A DNA stretch of 36,860 nt from Clostridia bacterium (GTDB taxonomy: Bacteria; Bacillota; Clostridia; TANB77; CAG-508), in contig JAAWAM010000025.1 in NCBI GenBank assembly GCA_022792135.1, forward strand, positions 1 through 36,860, in the 5' to 3' direction. Every line of letters starts with the position of its first letter. Positions within the stretch are counted from its first letter, which is position 1. The translations under genes and the position numbers were made by a program. The notes beneath the pieces were generated by a model. That model worked only from the letters and a program-made list of their open reading frames with translations, had not been told where the DNA came from and ran no database searches. This document shows positions 18,620 through 27,786 of the stretch, piece by piece.

Positions 18620-19270
18620 ATGTCAAAAATTCTTTTAGTAGATGACGAAATTGAAATTCTAGAAAACATGAAACTTCTTTTAAAAAATTATACACTGCTT
18701 TATGCCTCTAATGGGAAAGAAGCTCTTGCTATTTTAGAAAATGAACGAATTGATTTAATTATTTTAGATATTATGCTCCCTTTCATGGATGGCATTGAGT
18801 TTTTAGAAAAAACTATTTTTGTTAATATTCCAACCATTGCCTTATCGGGAATGGATGATTTAAACACAAGAGAAAAATGTTACCAATTGGGGATTATTAA
18901 TTTTGTAAAAAAACCATTTCAAAACACAGAACTATTAGCTATTATTAATGGTATTTTAAATCCTATCAAAAAGACTCCCATTTTGAAATATAAAAATATA
19001 GAAATTAATATTCCCAAAAATGAGGTAAAACTAAATACGAAAACCATTGATTTAACCCCAAAAGAATATCATGTTTTGATTTATTTAGTTGAAAATGTAG
19101 ATATTGCCTTAAAACGAGAAGATATTTTAAATCATGTCTGGAATGAGGATAGTGAAATTGAAACTAGAACTGTAGATGTTACCATTGGTAATATTCGTAA
19201 AAAACTTCATTTAAAAAAGGAAATAAAAACCATCAGTAAAGTTGGATATCGATTGGAGAAATTAAATTGA
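18620..19270 (+). CDS. OmpR-family response regulator
   Basis: This 216-residue protein has a receiver domain (KILLVDDE, acidic pocket; DIMLPFMDG with phosphoacceptor Asp; VKKPF with conserved Lys) and a C-terminal winged-helix DNA-binding domain (LTPKEYHVLIYLVEN ... TRTVDVTIGNIRKKL ... VGYRLEK). The ATG at 18620 is used because of the GAGGTG upstream; a start at 18569 would add 17 unsupported residues. Its stop overlaps the start of the histidine kinase by 4 bases. It is probably phosphorylated by that kinase and controls envelope or neighbouring genes. Confidence 0.93.
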   Translation: MSKILLVDDEIEILENMKLLLKNYTLLYASNGKEALAILENERIDLIILDIMLPFMDGIEFLEKTIFVNIPTIALSGMDDLNTREKCYQLGIINFVKKPFQNTELLAIINGILNPIKKTPILKYKNIEINIPKNEVKLNTKTIDLTPKEYHVLIYLVENVDIALKREDILNHVWNEDSEIETRTVDVTIGNIRKKLHLKKEIKTISKVGYRLEKLN

Positions 19271-20694
19271 AATTAGAACAAAAAATATTTATACAATCTT
19301 TTGCCTTAATGATACTTGCTCTTTATATCATAGGACATTTATTAATCTATAACAATCATACGAATAATATGGAATCAAAAATTGATACTAGTATTTCTGA
19401 ACATAATAGACTTTTAGCATCCATTCATCATAACTATACAGAATTGGAAAATGATAAAAATGCTGCTATCGATTTTAACTATACTTATGTTGATAAAAGT
19501 GCTTTGCTTGAATTACAAGATATTGTTAAAGTTGTAAATGACACCATAAAAAGTAATCAGGAAAATTCGATTGCTACTAAAATCTATCTATATTCTTCTG
19601 GAAATTTATTATGCAGAAATGATATTCTTTTAGAAGAAACTACCCTAAATACTGTTTATCCACGTGGTGACCATGTATATTCTTGCATTTTAGAGCAATC
19701 TACTGGTAAGGAATTGTTTATTTCCTCTTCTTTTACCGTAAATAAGATTGAATATATTTTAATTACCAAGCAAAATATAGATGATATTTATGAAATAAAA
19801 AATAGAAATATTCACTTTTTTATCCGAATTGCTCTATGCTCTTCTGTATTTGGTGCCATTGCTTTACGTTTTAGCATCCGTTCGATTGTAAAAAAATTAA
19901 GTAAACTACAAGAGGATATCAAAGAAATTGAAATGGGCAAAGATACGAACATAACCATTTTTGAAGGATATGATGAAATTAGTGCACTTAGTAAAAGTTT
20001 TGGAAATATGACAAATCAATTAAAAGAAGATATCAAGAAAATGGAAAACAAAGCGAATAGTAATGAATTTTTCATTCATACTTTGGCTCATGAAATGCGA
20101 AGTCTTACTGCCATTTTAAGTTCATCTACTGAAATTTTGCTTACTGACTCTTCTTTAACAGAACAGCAGAAAACGGAATGTATTACAAGAATTCACAAAA
20201 GTGCCAATTCAATTGATAAGATAAAAGAAAGCTTAATGGAATTATTGTCCATTAATTCGAAATCGATTCAAAAAAAATACATCAATATTTCCAATATTAT
20301 TTTAACTGTTTGTAACCTTTTGAAACAAGATGAAAAATATAAAAAAATCGACTTATTTACTAATATCCAAAAAGATATCCTTTTATTTGCCAATGAAGAT
20401 TTGATGAAAATTTTATTGAAAAACTTTTTATTAAACAGTGTGGAAGCTTCCAACTTTCAAGGACGTATTGAAGTATATGTTTCCAAAACCTATTTTAAAA
20501 TTGTAGATTTTGGCTCTGGTATCCCAGAAGATAAACAAAAACTTATTTTGCAACCCTTTGTAACCATAGGAAAGAAAAATGGACTTGGTTTAGGTCTTAC
20601 TTTGTGTGAAAAAATTGCTACCATACATAATACTTATTTTACGATCCATAACAATGCCAAGAAAAATGGCACTACTGTTATTTATTATTTTTAG
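19267..20694 (+). CDS. membrane sensor histidine kinase
   Basis: This 475-residue kinase starts at a TTG overlapping the regulator gene by 4 bases. It has two membrane segments (about residues 8-28 and 180-200) flanking an extracellular sensor domain. A HAMP-like linker follows (YDEISALSKSFGNMTNQL), then the H-box FFIHTLAHEMRSLTAILSS and an ATPase domain with N box NFLLNSVEAS, DFGSGIPEDKQ and GLGLGLTLCEKI. All catalytic motifs are intact. It forms a two-component system with the preceding response regulator. The signal is unknown; the adjacent secreted and membrane-anchored proteins are candidates. Confidence 0.92.
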   Translation: MKLEQKIFIQSFALMILALYIIGHLLIYNNHTNNMESKIDTSISEHNRLLASIHHNYTELENDKNAAIDFNYTYVDKSALLELQDIVKVVNDTIKSNQENSIATKIYLYSSGNLLCRNDILLEETTLNTVYPRGDHVYSCILEQSTGKELFISSSFTVNKIEYILITKQNIDDIYEIKNRNIHFFIRIALCSSVFGAIALRFSIRSIVKKLSKLQEDIKEIEMGKDTNITIFEGYDEISALSKSFGNMTNQLKEDIKKMENKANSNEFFIHTLAHEMRSLTAILSSSTEILLTDSSLTEQQKTECITRIHKSANSIDKIKESLMELLSINSKSIQKKYINISNIILTVCNLLKQDEKYKKIDLFTNIQKDILLFANEDLMKILLKNFLLNSVEASNFQGRIEVYVSKTYFKIVDFGSGIPEDKQKLILQPFVTIGKKNGLGLGLTLCEKIATIHNTYFTIHNNAKKNGTTVIYYF

Positions 20695-20702
20695 GAGTTA
20701 TT

Positions 20703-21461
20703 ATGAAATTGATAAAAGAAAATAAAATATTCATAAAACAAATTAGCATCATTATCATTCTTTTAGGTATTACATTATGGGGTATGCCTAATTGGATTGA
20801 AAACTTCAAATATACAAAAAATATAGAATATGCTAATAAAAAATATAATTTTATAAGTGACCCTGTCTCTTCTTTTCCCTCTTCTACCCCTAATATAAGT
20901 GGAGATCGAAAATTGCTGTCCTCCAAAGAAGCTAAAAGTCATTTAGATTTAACTTGTATCTATCATTTAATTGATGTCATTTTTGAATATCGTATGAATC
21001 ACCTAGATGATTATCAATATAGGGAAAATTTAACACAAAATGAGAATAGCCAAAAATATGTAGTTCTCCCTAAAGATGAGTTTGCCAATAATCTATTTTC
21101 TCCTTTTACCATCATAGCTTCTGAAAAATATGGGAATGTATACTATTTAAGAAATGATTTTTCTCTTTTCTTACTAATGAGTGAAAATGGAGAAAATATC
21201 TATTTTTATCGAGGATTTAATTATACCTCTCAGCAAGAAGCTACTTTTCTTTTAGATACTGCTACTTTAGATTGGCTCTTGAATTATGCCAAAGATTTTT
21301 TCCGCCATTTCTCGGATGAAAAGGCTGAGCAATTTAATCCCAAATATTCTTACTTAGATGATTCTGGTCATACTTATACATTAATCGATGAGGAAAATAA
21401 ATTACATTTTTCCTATGATTTCTTATATCATTGTCCTTGCTCTTTTTCCATTGGTTTTTAA
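20703..21461 (+). CDS. membrane-anchored extracytoplasmic protein, unknown
   Basis: This 252-residue protein has one N-terminal membrane segment (IFIKQISIIIILLGITLWGM, about residues 9-28) and a hydrophilic, probably extracellular remainder. It starts 8 bases after the histidine kinase stop with a GGAG ribosome binding site, so it belongs to the same operon, and it ends just before a terminator. I do not recognise the family. By position it may be an accessory or output protein of the two-component system. Confidence 0.78.
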   Translation: MKLIKENKIFIKQISIIIILLGITLWGMPNWIENFKYTKNIEYANKKYNFISDPVSSFPSSTPNISGDRKLLSSKEAKSHLDLTCIYHLIDVIFEYRMNHLDDYQYRENLTQNENSQKYVVLPKDEFANNLFSPFTIIASEKYGNVYYLRNDFSLFLLMSENGENIYFYRGFNYTSQQEATFLLDTATLDWLLNYAKDFFRHFSDEKAEQFNPKYSYLDDSGHTYTLIDEENKLHFSYDFLYHCPCSFSIGF

Positions 21462-21469
21462 TCCTTTTG

Positions 21470-21495
21470 CGAGAACCCACAGGTTCTCGTTATTT
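21470..21495 (+). terminator. terminator of the two-component operon
   Basis: An 8-bp stem (21470-21477 with 21482-21489) has a 4-base loop and is followed by TTATTTTT. It lies between convergent genes. Confidence 0.8.
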
Positions 21496-21786
21496 TTATC
21501 TACTTTTTTCCACAATTTCTACAATATCTGCAATATATTCTCCTATAATTGGTATATTTAAGGTTACCATTTTTTGTAATAGGATGACTAAAATAGCTGT
21601 TATGACTGTTACCCCTATTCCAATTCCAATTCCTCTAAAAATCCCAGCAATTAAATTCCTTACTATGATTTCTTTTTTATTCCCTAAAATATAAATTAAT
21701 TCTACAAAGTTTCCCTCTTCTAAGATTTTACTTAATTTTTGTATGGATTGGTTTAAGAGATTCATTCTTTTCTTTTTTATAAACAT
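21496..21786 (-). CDS. DUF5665 small membrane protein
   Basis: This protein has up to 96 residues. The core GIFRGIGIGIGVTVITAILV followed by ILLQKMVTLNIPIIGEYIADIV matches DUF5665, a small single-membrane-segment family common in Firmicutes and of unknown function. The start is uncertain: ATG at 21786 or 21765, neither with an ideal ribosome binding site. It lies downstream of the UPF0182 gene, separated from it by a terminator-like hairpin. Confidence 0.75.
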   Translation of the reverse strand: MFIKKKRMNLLNQSIQKLSKILEEGNFVELIYILGNKKEIIVRNLIAGIFRGIGIGIGVTVITAILVILLQKMVTLNIPIIGEYIADIVEIVEKSR

Positions 21787-21791
21787 AATCT

Positions 21792-21823
21792 AAAAATCCA
21801 CCTTTCTATTAGGGTGGATTTTT
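21792..21823 (-). terminator. terminator after the UPF0182 gene
   Basis: An 11-bp perfect stem (21792-21802 with 21813-21823) with flanking A/T runs, 10 bases beyond the UPF0182 stop. Confidence 0.8.
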
Positions 21824-21832
21824 TCTTCATTT

Positions 21833-24709
21833 TTATTCATTTGTGATATTATTTTCCATATTATTGACTCCATCACTTGTTGTATTGTTAGTAGAATTTA
21901 TCGTTTTTTCTAATTCTTCCTTCTTTTTTTCTTCTACTTGTTTTACTTGTTCTAAAGATGTAATTAATTCTTGCAATTTTTTAATATCTTTTCCCATCAT
22001 TTCCCAATCACGATTTGCATTGGATTGCGTTAAATTGCTATTCGCCTTTATAATGGCTTCAATTAATCCTTCTATGTCTTCGGTATTTTCTACCTCAATA
22101 GCAACTGCATATTTAGAAAGTAAATTTTCTAAAGCTTTTGATAAATTTTCACCAATTGCTACTTTATTACCAGATGCTACTACTACTTTTTTCAAAATTG
22201 GTACTTCTGATTCGTTTAACATAGTTTGATAAATCGGTTCTACATATAATAACGTATTATCAATAGGTACCACTATCATCTGTTTGGTTAATTTGGTTCC
22301 TGTCACATTTAGTGTTTCTAATTCACTTGAAATGGCCTCATCTTCTTCTATTTGTTTATCTAATTGCATTGGACCTACTATGTTACTATCTGCTGAAAAT
22401 TTATATAATTTTAAACGGTTGTTTCCCTTTTTATTACTTCCTACTAAGTAAGAGATGATATTTTGCTTTTCATCTGGTGTATAAATTTGTACCAACCCTA
22501 GTTGTTCTCCCTCTTTTGTTTTTAGCATGGTGTAATAGGATTTCATATAAGTCCCTGTTGATTTGGTAGATTTTACACTATTGTATTTGGCTATATCCCA
22601 CACATCATCTGCTCGATATAATACATCTGGTTTTACATTGTGATATACTTTTAAAACTTCTGCTTGTACATTGTATAAAAATTCTGGATATACCAAATGA
22701 TTTGCAATATCTTCTGGTATTTCTTTGTCTAAGTCCATAAATAGGTCTTTATAAATATTTCTATAGGCCATAGCAATTGGATCTGTCCTGTCGGTTATGT
22801 AAAATGACATGGTTCCATCATAACTATCTATGATTACTTTTACGGAATTTCTAATATAGTTTATTTTGTATTTGCTATTATCATGCTCAATGGTGGTATA
22901 TTGTGAATAAGGATAGCTAGAAGATACCGTATAAGCATCTAATACCCATACCATCTTTCCTTCCTCTGTTACAACGGTATATGGATTTTCATCATAAATT
23001 AAATATGGTAATGCTTTTTTAGCTCTTGTTCTAATTTCTCGGTTAATTAGAATTTTACTATCACTTGTTATTTCTCCCGAAAAGGCTAAATTAATATCCC
23101 CTTTTGTCATTCCTAAGATTAATCGGTCTAAAAATCCTAGTTGTAACCCTGCTTGTCCATTATAAGTAGACACATATTCGGTTCCATTTTCATCTGTATA
23201 GTCATATTCTTGTTTGTTTTTGGCATTGGTTGCTATGGTTTCCTTTGTTTCTAATCCAAAGTAAATGCGTGGCTGAGAAACCTCTATTTTTTCATCTCTT
23301 CTGGCTATATCTTTTTGAATATGTTGTACATTTCCAGTTTCATTACTTTCTGTTGCTGAGCTAATAATGGCTCCCATTCCATGGGTATATTCATAAGTTT
23401 TATTGTTATAGGTTCTTCCTGAATTCGTAATTTCTCTTGGTGCTACATAAACTAATTGGTCTTTCCCATTTATCTTATATTTGGCTAAGCTAACATTTGG
23501 ATAAATAAAGTGTCCTGTTAAAGTTTGACTATCTTCTAATGTCTTTTTCATAACATCTTGATTAATAATTGGAATGTTGTTAATGACATTACTGTTTTTT
23601 TCTACTTCTTCATTTGTGATTGTTCCTGAATGTTCTAAGTTAATTTCTTCTATATTAATATCATAAGCATTTTTGGTATTTTTTATATTTTCTGCAATAT
23701 ATTCTTTTTCTTTGTCTAATTCATTGGAATTCACATAAACTAAATCAAATACTACCATTATGATGAATAAGATAACTAAATACCCTGGTATCACAGCAAG
23801 ATTTTTTAATACTTGATTGGTATTTGCTTTTTTGAAGTATTTTAGTGCTCGATAAGCAAATAGGACTATGATAAAAGCAAATAGGACATATCCCCATAAT
23901 TTTACGGTGGTTTCTGTCATACCAGCTCCTACTATTTCAATATCTTCATTTACTGTTAAAATTTTTCCTAGCATAGTATTTTGTGTATTCACAATTGTAA
24001 GAACAGCAATTCCTATGATAATGAATAAAACATTTCTTGTTAACTTTTTCATAAATAGACTTTCTCTTAACATTTTGCCATCAATTCCATCAAAATAACG
24101 ATTAAATACAATGACATAGTAAAGTGCCATATAGATGGATAATGCTACAAGAAAACTTACAAAATAGAATGCTAACATTTCAATGACTGGTTTTTGGAAC
24201 ATATAGTATGCAATATCTAAACCAAATATAGGGTCTTGAATTCCAAAAGCTGTTCCATTCATAATTAGCATTATTTTTTGTTTCCAAACAGCAGATAGTA
24301 CAAAACTTACAATGGCTGCTATCACCAAAGCTAAAGACTTGTTTAGTAATTTAGGCATTTTTTTGTCTTCTTTTTCAAAAAATGGTTTTAATCCTTTTTT
24401 GATTCCCCTGTTTGTAAAATATAGGATAAAATATAAGAGTACAAAATGAATCGCCATGATTCCATATTGATACATTAAGTTGGTATAAAATATATTGGTG
24501 TATTTTTCTCCTAATTCTAAATACTCCAAATAACTTCCTCTTAATTGGATATAACTAATCCCTGCAAATAGTGCTAAAAATAATATAACTAGTAACATTC
24601 TGGTTTTACTACTTTTCTTTTTGCTTATTTCTTTTTTATTTTCTTCGTTTTTCTGACTTTCTTTTGTTTGGATTGTATTATTTTCTAGATTGTCTGCCTC
24701 TTTTTCCAC
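21833..24709 (-). CDS. UPF0182 family large membrane protein
   Basis: This 958-residue protein starts at GTG with AAAGGAGG 7 bases upstream. About seven membrane segments occupy residues 35-330 (for example LLVILFLALFAGISYIQL and VLFIIIGIAVLTIVNTQN). A large extracytoplasmic part follows, with the family's conserved patches such as YTHGMGAIISS, PRIYFGLETKE and YPEFLYNVQAEVLKVYHN. The C-terminus is Glu/Lys-rich and probably coiled coil. UPF0182 proteins are widespread in Gram-positive bacteria and have no established function. It lies 40 bases downstream of ftsY on the same strand. It contains no in-frame CGG in 958 codons. Confidence 0.88.
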   Translation of the reverse strand: MEKEADNLENNTIQTKESQKNEENKKEISKKKSSKTRMLLVILFLALFAGISYIQLRGSYLEYLELGEKYTNIFYTNLMYQYGIMAIHFVLLYFILYFTNRGIKKGLKPFFEKEDKKMPKLLNKSLALVIAAIVSFVLSAVWKQKIMLIMNGTAFGIQDPIFGLDIAYYMFQKPVIEMLAFYFVSFLVALSIYMALYYVIVFNRYFDGIDGKMLRESLFMKKLTRNVLFIIIGIAVLTIVNTQNTMLGKILTVNEDIEIVGAGMTETTVKLWGYVLFAFIIVLFAYRALKYFKKANTNQVLKNLAVIPGYLVILFIIMVVFDLVYVNSNELDKEKEYIAENIKNTKNAYDINIEEINLEHSGTITNEEVEKNSNVINNIPIINQDVMKKTLEDSQTLTGHFIYPNVSLAKYKINGKDQLVYVAPREITNSGRTYNNKTYEYTHGMGAIISSATESNETGNVQHIQKDIARRDEKIEVSQPRIYFGLETKETIATNAKNKQEYDYTDENGTEYVSTYNGQAGLQLGFLDRLILGMTKGDINLAFSGEITSDSKILINREIRTRAKKALPYLIYDENPYTVVTEEGKMVWVLDAYTVSSSYPYSQYTTIEHDNSKYKINYIRNSVKVIIDSYDGTMSFYITDRTDPIAMAYRNIYKDLFMDLDKEIPEDIANHLVYPEFLYNVQAEVLKVYHNVKPDVLYRADDVWDIAKYNSVKSTKSTGTYMKSYYTMLKTKEGEQLGLVQIYTPDEKQNIISYLVGSNKKGNNRLKLYKFSADSNIVGPMQLDKQIEEDEAISSELETLNVTGTKLTKQMIVVPIDNTLLYVEPIYQTMLNESEVPILKKVVVASGNKVAIGENLSKALENLLSKYAVAIEVENTEDIEGLIEAIIKANSNLTQSNANRDWEMMGKDIKKLQELITSLEQVKQVEEKKKEELEKTINSTNNTTSDGVNNMENNITNE

Positions 24710-24749
24710 TTTTTTACCTCCTTTTGTTTACATCTTCCCCTTTTCTTTT

Positions 24750-25656
24750 TTAAATAATGGCTTTTACAAAATCTTCTGACGCAAAGATTTCCATATCGTC
24801 AATTTGTTCTCCTATTCCAATAAATTTAATTGGTATTTTATTTTCTGCTACAATTCCAATCGCTACTCCTCCTTTTGCTGTTCCATCTAGTTTAGTAATG
24901 ACTAGACCTGTTATGTCTGCTTCTTCTTTGAAGGCTTTTACTTGTGAAATGGCATTTTGTCCAGTTGTTCCATCAATCACCAGTAGAACTTCTTTGTCTG
25001 CATCTGGCATTTCTTTTTGAATTACTTTTTGGATTTTGCCTAACTCATCCATTAGATATTTTTTGTTGTGTAGCCTTCCTGCTGTATCTACGATTAAAAT
25101 GTCTGCATTTTTCTCTTTTGTTTTTTTAATAGCATCATAAACAACTGAAGCTGGATCAACGCCTTCTTCTCTTTTTACAATGTCTGCTCCTGAACGGTTT
25201 GCCCATATTTCTAGTTGTTCTACTGCAGCTGCTCGAAAAGTATCTGCTGCTGCTACGACTACTTTTTTGCCATCTTTGGCTAATCGGTTAGCCATTTTTC
25301 CAATAGAAGTAGTTTTTCCCACTCCGATTTACGCCTACTACTAAGATAACAGCTGGTTTTGTATTTAAATGTAAATGAATATCTGTAACATCTAATATTT
25401 GTTTCATTTCTTCTCTTAATGCCTTTTTTACATCTTCTTCATCTTGTAGTTTTTCTTTTTTGATTCGATTTCTTAAATTGTTAATCATTTGAACAGAAGT
25501 ATCCATTCCTATGTCTGACATAATTAATATTTCTTCTAATTCATCTAAAAAGTCCTCATCTACTTTTCGAAAACTTTTGAATACATTGTTAATTTTTTCA
25601 TCAAAAGAATTTTTGGTTTTTCCCATTCCTTTTTTTAATTTGTCAAAAAATCCCAT
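24750..25656 (-). CDS. ftsY: signal recognition particle receptor FtsY, CGG +1 shift
   Basis: FtsY is the SRP receptor GTPase that docks ribosome-SRP complexes at the membrane. The N domain (MGFFDKLKKGMGKTKNSFDE...) is intact. The frame breaks at the in-frame CGG at 25324-25326 (codon 111). Skipping its C gives GVNGVGKTTSIGKMA, the P-loop of SRP GTPases, joined to DTAGR and TKLDGTAKGG, for a 301-residue protein of normal length. The break falls inside the nucleotide-binding loop, so an unshifted product could not work. The ATG at 25656 is chosen because it gives the canonical N-terminus and follows AAAGGAG; the upstream in-frame extension is not FtsY-like. Confidence 0.92.
25324..25326 (-). 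other. in-frame CGG +1 recoding site (ftsY)
   Basis: Minus-strand context is GTA AAT CGG A. Skipping C gives Val-Asn-Gly-Val-Gly-Lys-Thr-Thr, the invariant P-loop. Confidence 0.93.
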
Positions 25657-25756
25657 ATTTTCTCCTTTCGTTTTTCCCTCTTGACGTTTAGCGATTTTGG
25701 TTGTCGGTATATAGTATATCATATAAATTGGTGATTGACAATGTTTGAATTTAATA

Positions 25757-25783
25757 AAACTCTGCTTTTTAGAGGCAGAGTTT
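25757..25783 (-). terminator. terminator of the PTS operon
   Basis: A 9-bp stem (25757-25765 with 25775-25783) is followed on the minus strand by T residues. It lies 8 bases after the ptsI stop. Confidence 0.75.
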
Positions 25784-25790
25784 ACGATTT

Positions 25791-27503
25791 CTATTTTCTT
25801 AAATTTCCCTCCTGAAGGAGATAATTTTTAACTTTTTGTTTTATTTCTTTGGTAGAAGATAATGATAAAACTTCTTCTGCCAACTTTTGGCAACTTTTAA
25901 AATCCAATTCTTTGATCCATTTTCTAGCTGGTAAAATTTTATTCGCATTCATAGAAAATTCATCTAATCCTAGCCCTATTAAGATTGGAATAAAATCTAA
26001 ATCACCTGCCGCTTCTCCACACATTCCACACAAAATGTGACTTTTATGAGCCCCCTCAATTGCTAATTTAATAAATCGTATCACAGCTGGATGGAAATGA
26101 GTATACAAATCAGCTACTTTTTCATTTCCTCTTTCCACTGCCATTGTATATTGCACTAAATCATTGGTTCCAATGCTGAAGAAGTCACATTCTTTTGCAA
26201 GTTCTTCTGCCATAATGGCTGCAGACGGTATTTCTATCATGATACCAACTTCTATTTTTTCACGAAACGCCTTTTGTTTTGTTCTTAATTCCTCTTTCAC
26301 TTCTTCTATCACATTTTTGGCTTTTCTTAATTCCTCGATGGAAGAAATCATAGGTAGCATAATGGCTAAATTCCCATAAGCACTTGCTCTTAAAATTGCT
26401 CTTAGTTGTACTTTAAATAAACTGACATTATCAAGGTAAATTCGAATGGCTCGATAGCCTAAAAATGGATTTTTTTCTTTTGGTAATTTCATATATTTTA
26501 AATCCTTGTCTCCACCAATATCTAATGTTCTAATCACAGCTCTTTTTCCCTGCAATTTTTCTGCTACTTTTCGATAGCTTTCAAATTGTTCTTCTTCACT
26601 TGGAAAATCTTTGGAATTCATATACAAAAATTCACTTCGAAAAAGTCCAACTCCTTCTGCTGTATTTTTTAAAACCGTATCCATCTCTTCTGTTCCACCA
26701 ATATTAGCTAACAATTCCACAGTATGGTCGTCTATTGTGGAAGATTTTTGGTTTTTGTAATTTTGTAGTTGTTCTTTTTGTTTTTTTACTTCTTTTTGAA
26801 TTTCTTCTAATTTATTACGTTCTTCTTGGGAAGGATTGATAAAGATTTCTCCTGTTGTTCCATTCATTGCAATCCTATCATTTTCTTTCATTTGCTTTAT
26901 TTCTTCTTTGATTACAATTGCTGGAATCTCATGTATTCTAGCCATAATTGCCATATGAGAGTTACCAATACCTACTTGAGTTATTATTCCAGCTATATTT
27001 TTTAGGTCTAATTTAGCAGTATCTGAAGTGGTTAATTCTTTGGTAACAAGAATGGTATTTTTCGGTAATTGTGATACATCTCTTTCCTCTTGCTGAAGGA
27101 TTTTCGCTAATACCTTTTTTTTCATATCGGCTATATCCTTACTTCTTGCTGCTAGATAGGAATCCTCTATTTTTTCCAACATCTGGATAATTTGACCAAA
27201 TCCAATTTCTGTTGCATAAGCTGCATTGCATTTTTCTTGTTCTATTACTGCTATGATTTGCTCTACTAAAGTAGGATCTTGTAAAATTGTTACATAAGCT
27301 TGCATAATTTCCTTTTCCGTACCTGATAATGTACCAATTAGTTCTTGTATTTCTATTTGTACACTATGCAGAGCCTTCTGAAAAATTTCTTTTTCTGTTT
27401 GAATCTCTTCCACTTTTACTTTTTCTGGTTTAATTTCTTCCTTTTTTAATAGGACCACTGTTCCTAATCCAATTCCATCTGAAATTCCTTTCCCTTTTAG
27501 CAT
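25791..27503 (-). CDS. ptsI: PTS enzyme I (phosphoenolpyruvate-protein phosphotransferase)
   Basis: This 570-residue enzyme transfers phosphate from PEP to HPr. The phospho-His loop is in QVGIGNSHMAIMARIHEIPA (family form GGxxSHxAI). The PEP-binding barrel shows GVGLFRSEFLYM, VIRTLDIGGDKDLKYM, IGTNDLVQYTMAVERGN and the catalytic cysteine region LCGMCGEAAGD. Length is normal and no frameshift occurs. It is the last gene of fruK-fruA-ptsH-ptsI, 17 bases after ptsH, and is followed by a terminator. Placing general PTS genes inside a fructose-type operon suggests that this is the main PTS use in this cell. Confidence 0.95.
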   Translation of the reverse strand: MLKGKGISDGIGLGTVVLLKKEEIKPEKVKVEEIQTEKEIFQKALHSVQIEIQELIGTLSGTEKEIMQAYVTILQDPTLVEQIIAVIEQEKCNAAYATEIGFGQIIQMLEKIEDSYLAARSKDIADMKKKVLAKILQQEERDVSQLPKNTILVTKELTTSDTAKLDLKNIAGIITQVGIGNSHMAIMARIHEIPAIVIKEEIKQMKENDRIAMNGTTGEIFINPSQEERNKLEEIQKEVKKQKEQLQNYKNQKSSTIDDHTVELLANIGGTEEMDTVLKNTAEGVGLFRSEFLYMNSKDFPSEEEQFESYRKVAEKLQGKRAVIRTLDIGGDKDLKYMKLPKEKNPFLGYRAIRIYLDNVSLFKVQLRAILRASAYGNLAIMLPMISSIEELRKAKNVIEEVKEELRTKQKAFREKIEVGIMIEIPSAAIMAEELAKECDFFSIGTNDLVQYTMAVERGNEKVADLYTHFHPAVIRFIKLAIEGAHKSHILCGMCGEAAGDLDFIPILIGLGLDEFSMNANKILPARKWIKELDFKSCQKLAEEVLSLSSTKEIKQKVKNYLLQEGNLRK

Positions 27504-27520
27504 TTCTTCCGCCTTCTTTC

Positions 27521-27784
27521 CTACTCTCCTAATTTGGTTTTAAAACCTGCTTTTAACTCTTCTAGTGCTTTTTCTTCATTTTCTCCCTCACATATAATTT
27601 CGATTTCTGTTTTGGATTGAATACCTGCTGCCATAATCATAAGAGGAGATTTAGCATTTATTTTTTTCCCATTTACCAAAAACCAAATATCGCATGGATA
27701 TTTCATAGCTATTTTTGCTAATTCTGTTGCAGGTCTTGCATGAAGCCCTGTTTCATTTTCAATGATAACACTTTGTTTTGTCAT
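27521..27784 (-). CDS. ptsH: PTS phosphocarrier protein HPr
   Basis: This 87-residue protein receives phosphate from enzyme I on the histidine of GLHARPA and passes it to EIIA. AKSPLMIMAAGI contains the regulatory serine position (Ser46 equivalent) used by HPr kinase in Firmicutes, so catabolite regulation through HPr-Ser-P is possible. The ATG at 27784 has GGAAAGGAAGG upstream and lies 2 bases after the fruA stop; a longer in-frame extension into fruA is not HPr-like. Confidence 0.94.
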   Translation of the reverse strand: MTKQSVIIENETGLHARPATELAKIAMKYPCDIWFLVNGKKINAKSPLMIMAAGIQSKTEIEIICEGENEEKALEELKAGFKTKLGE

Positions 27785-27786
27785 TT

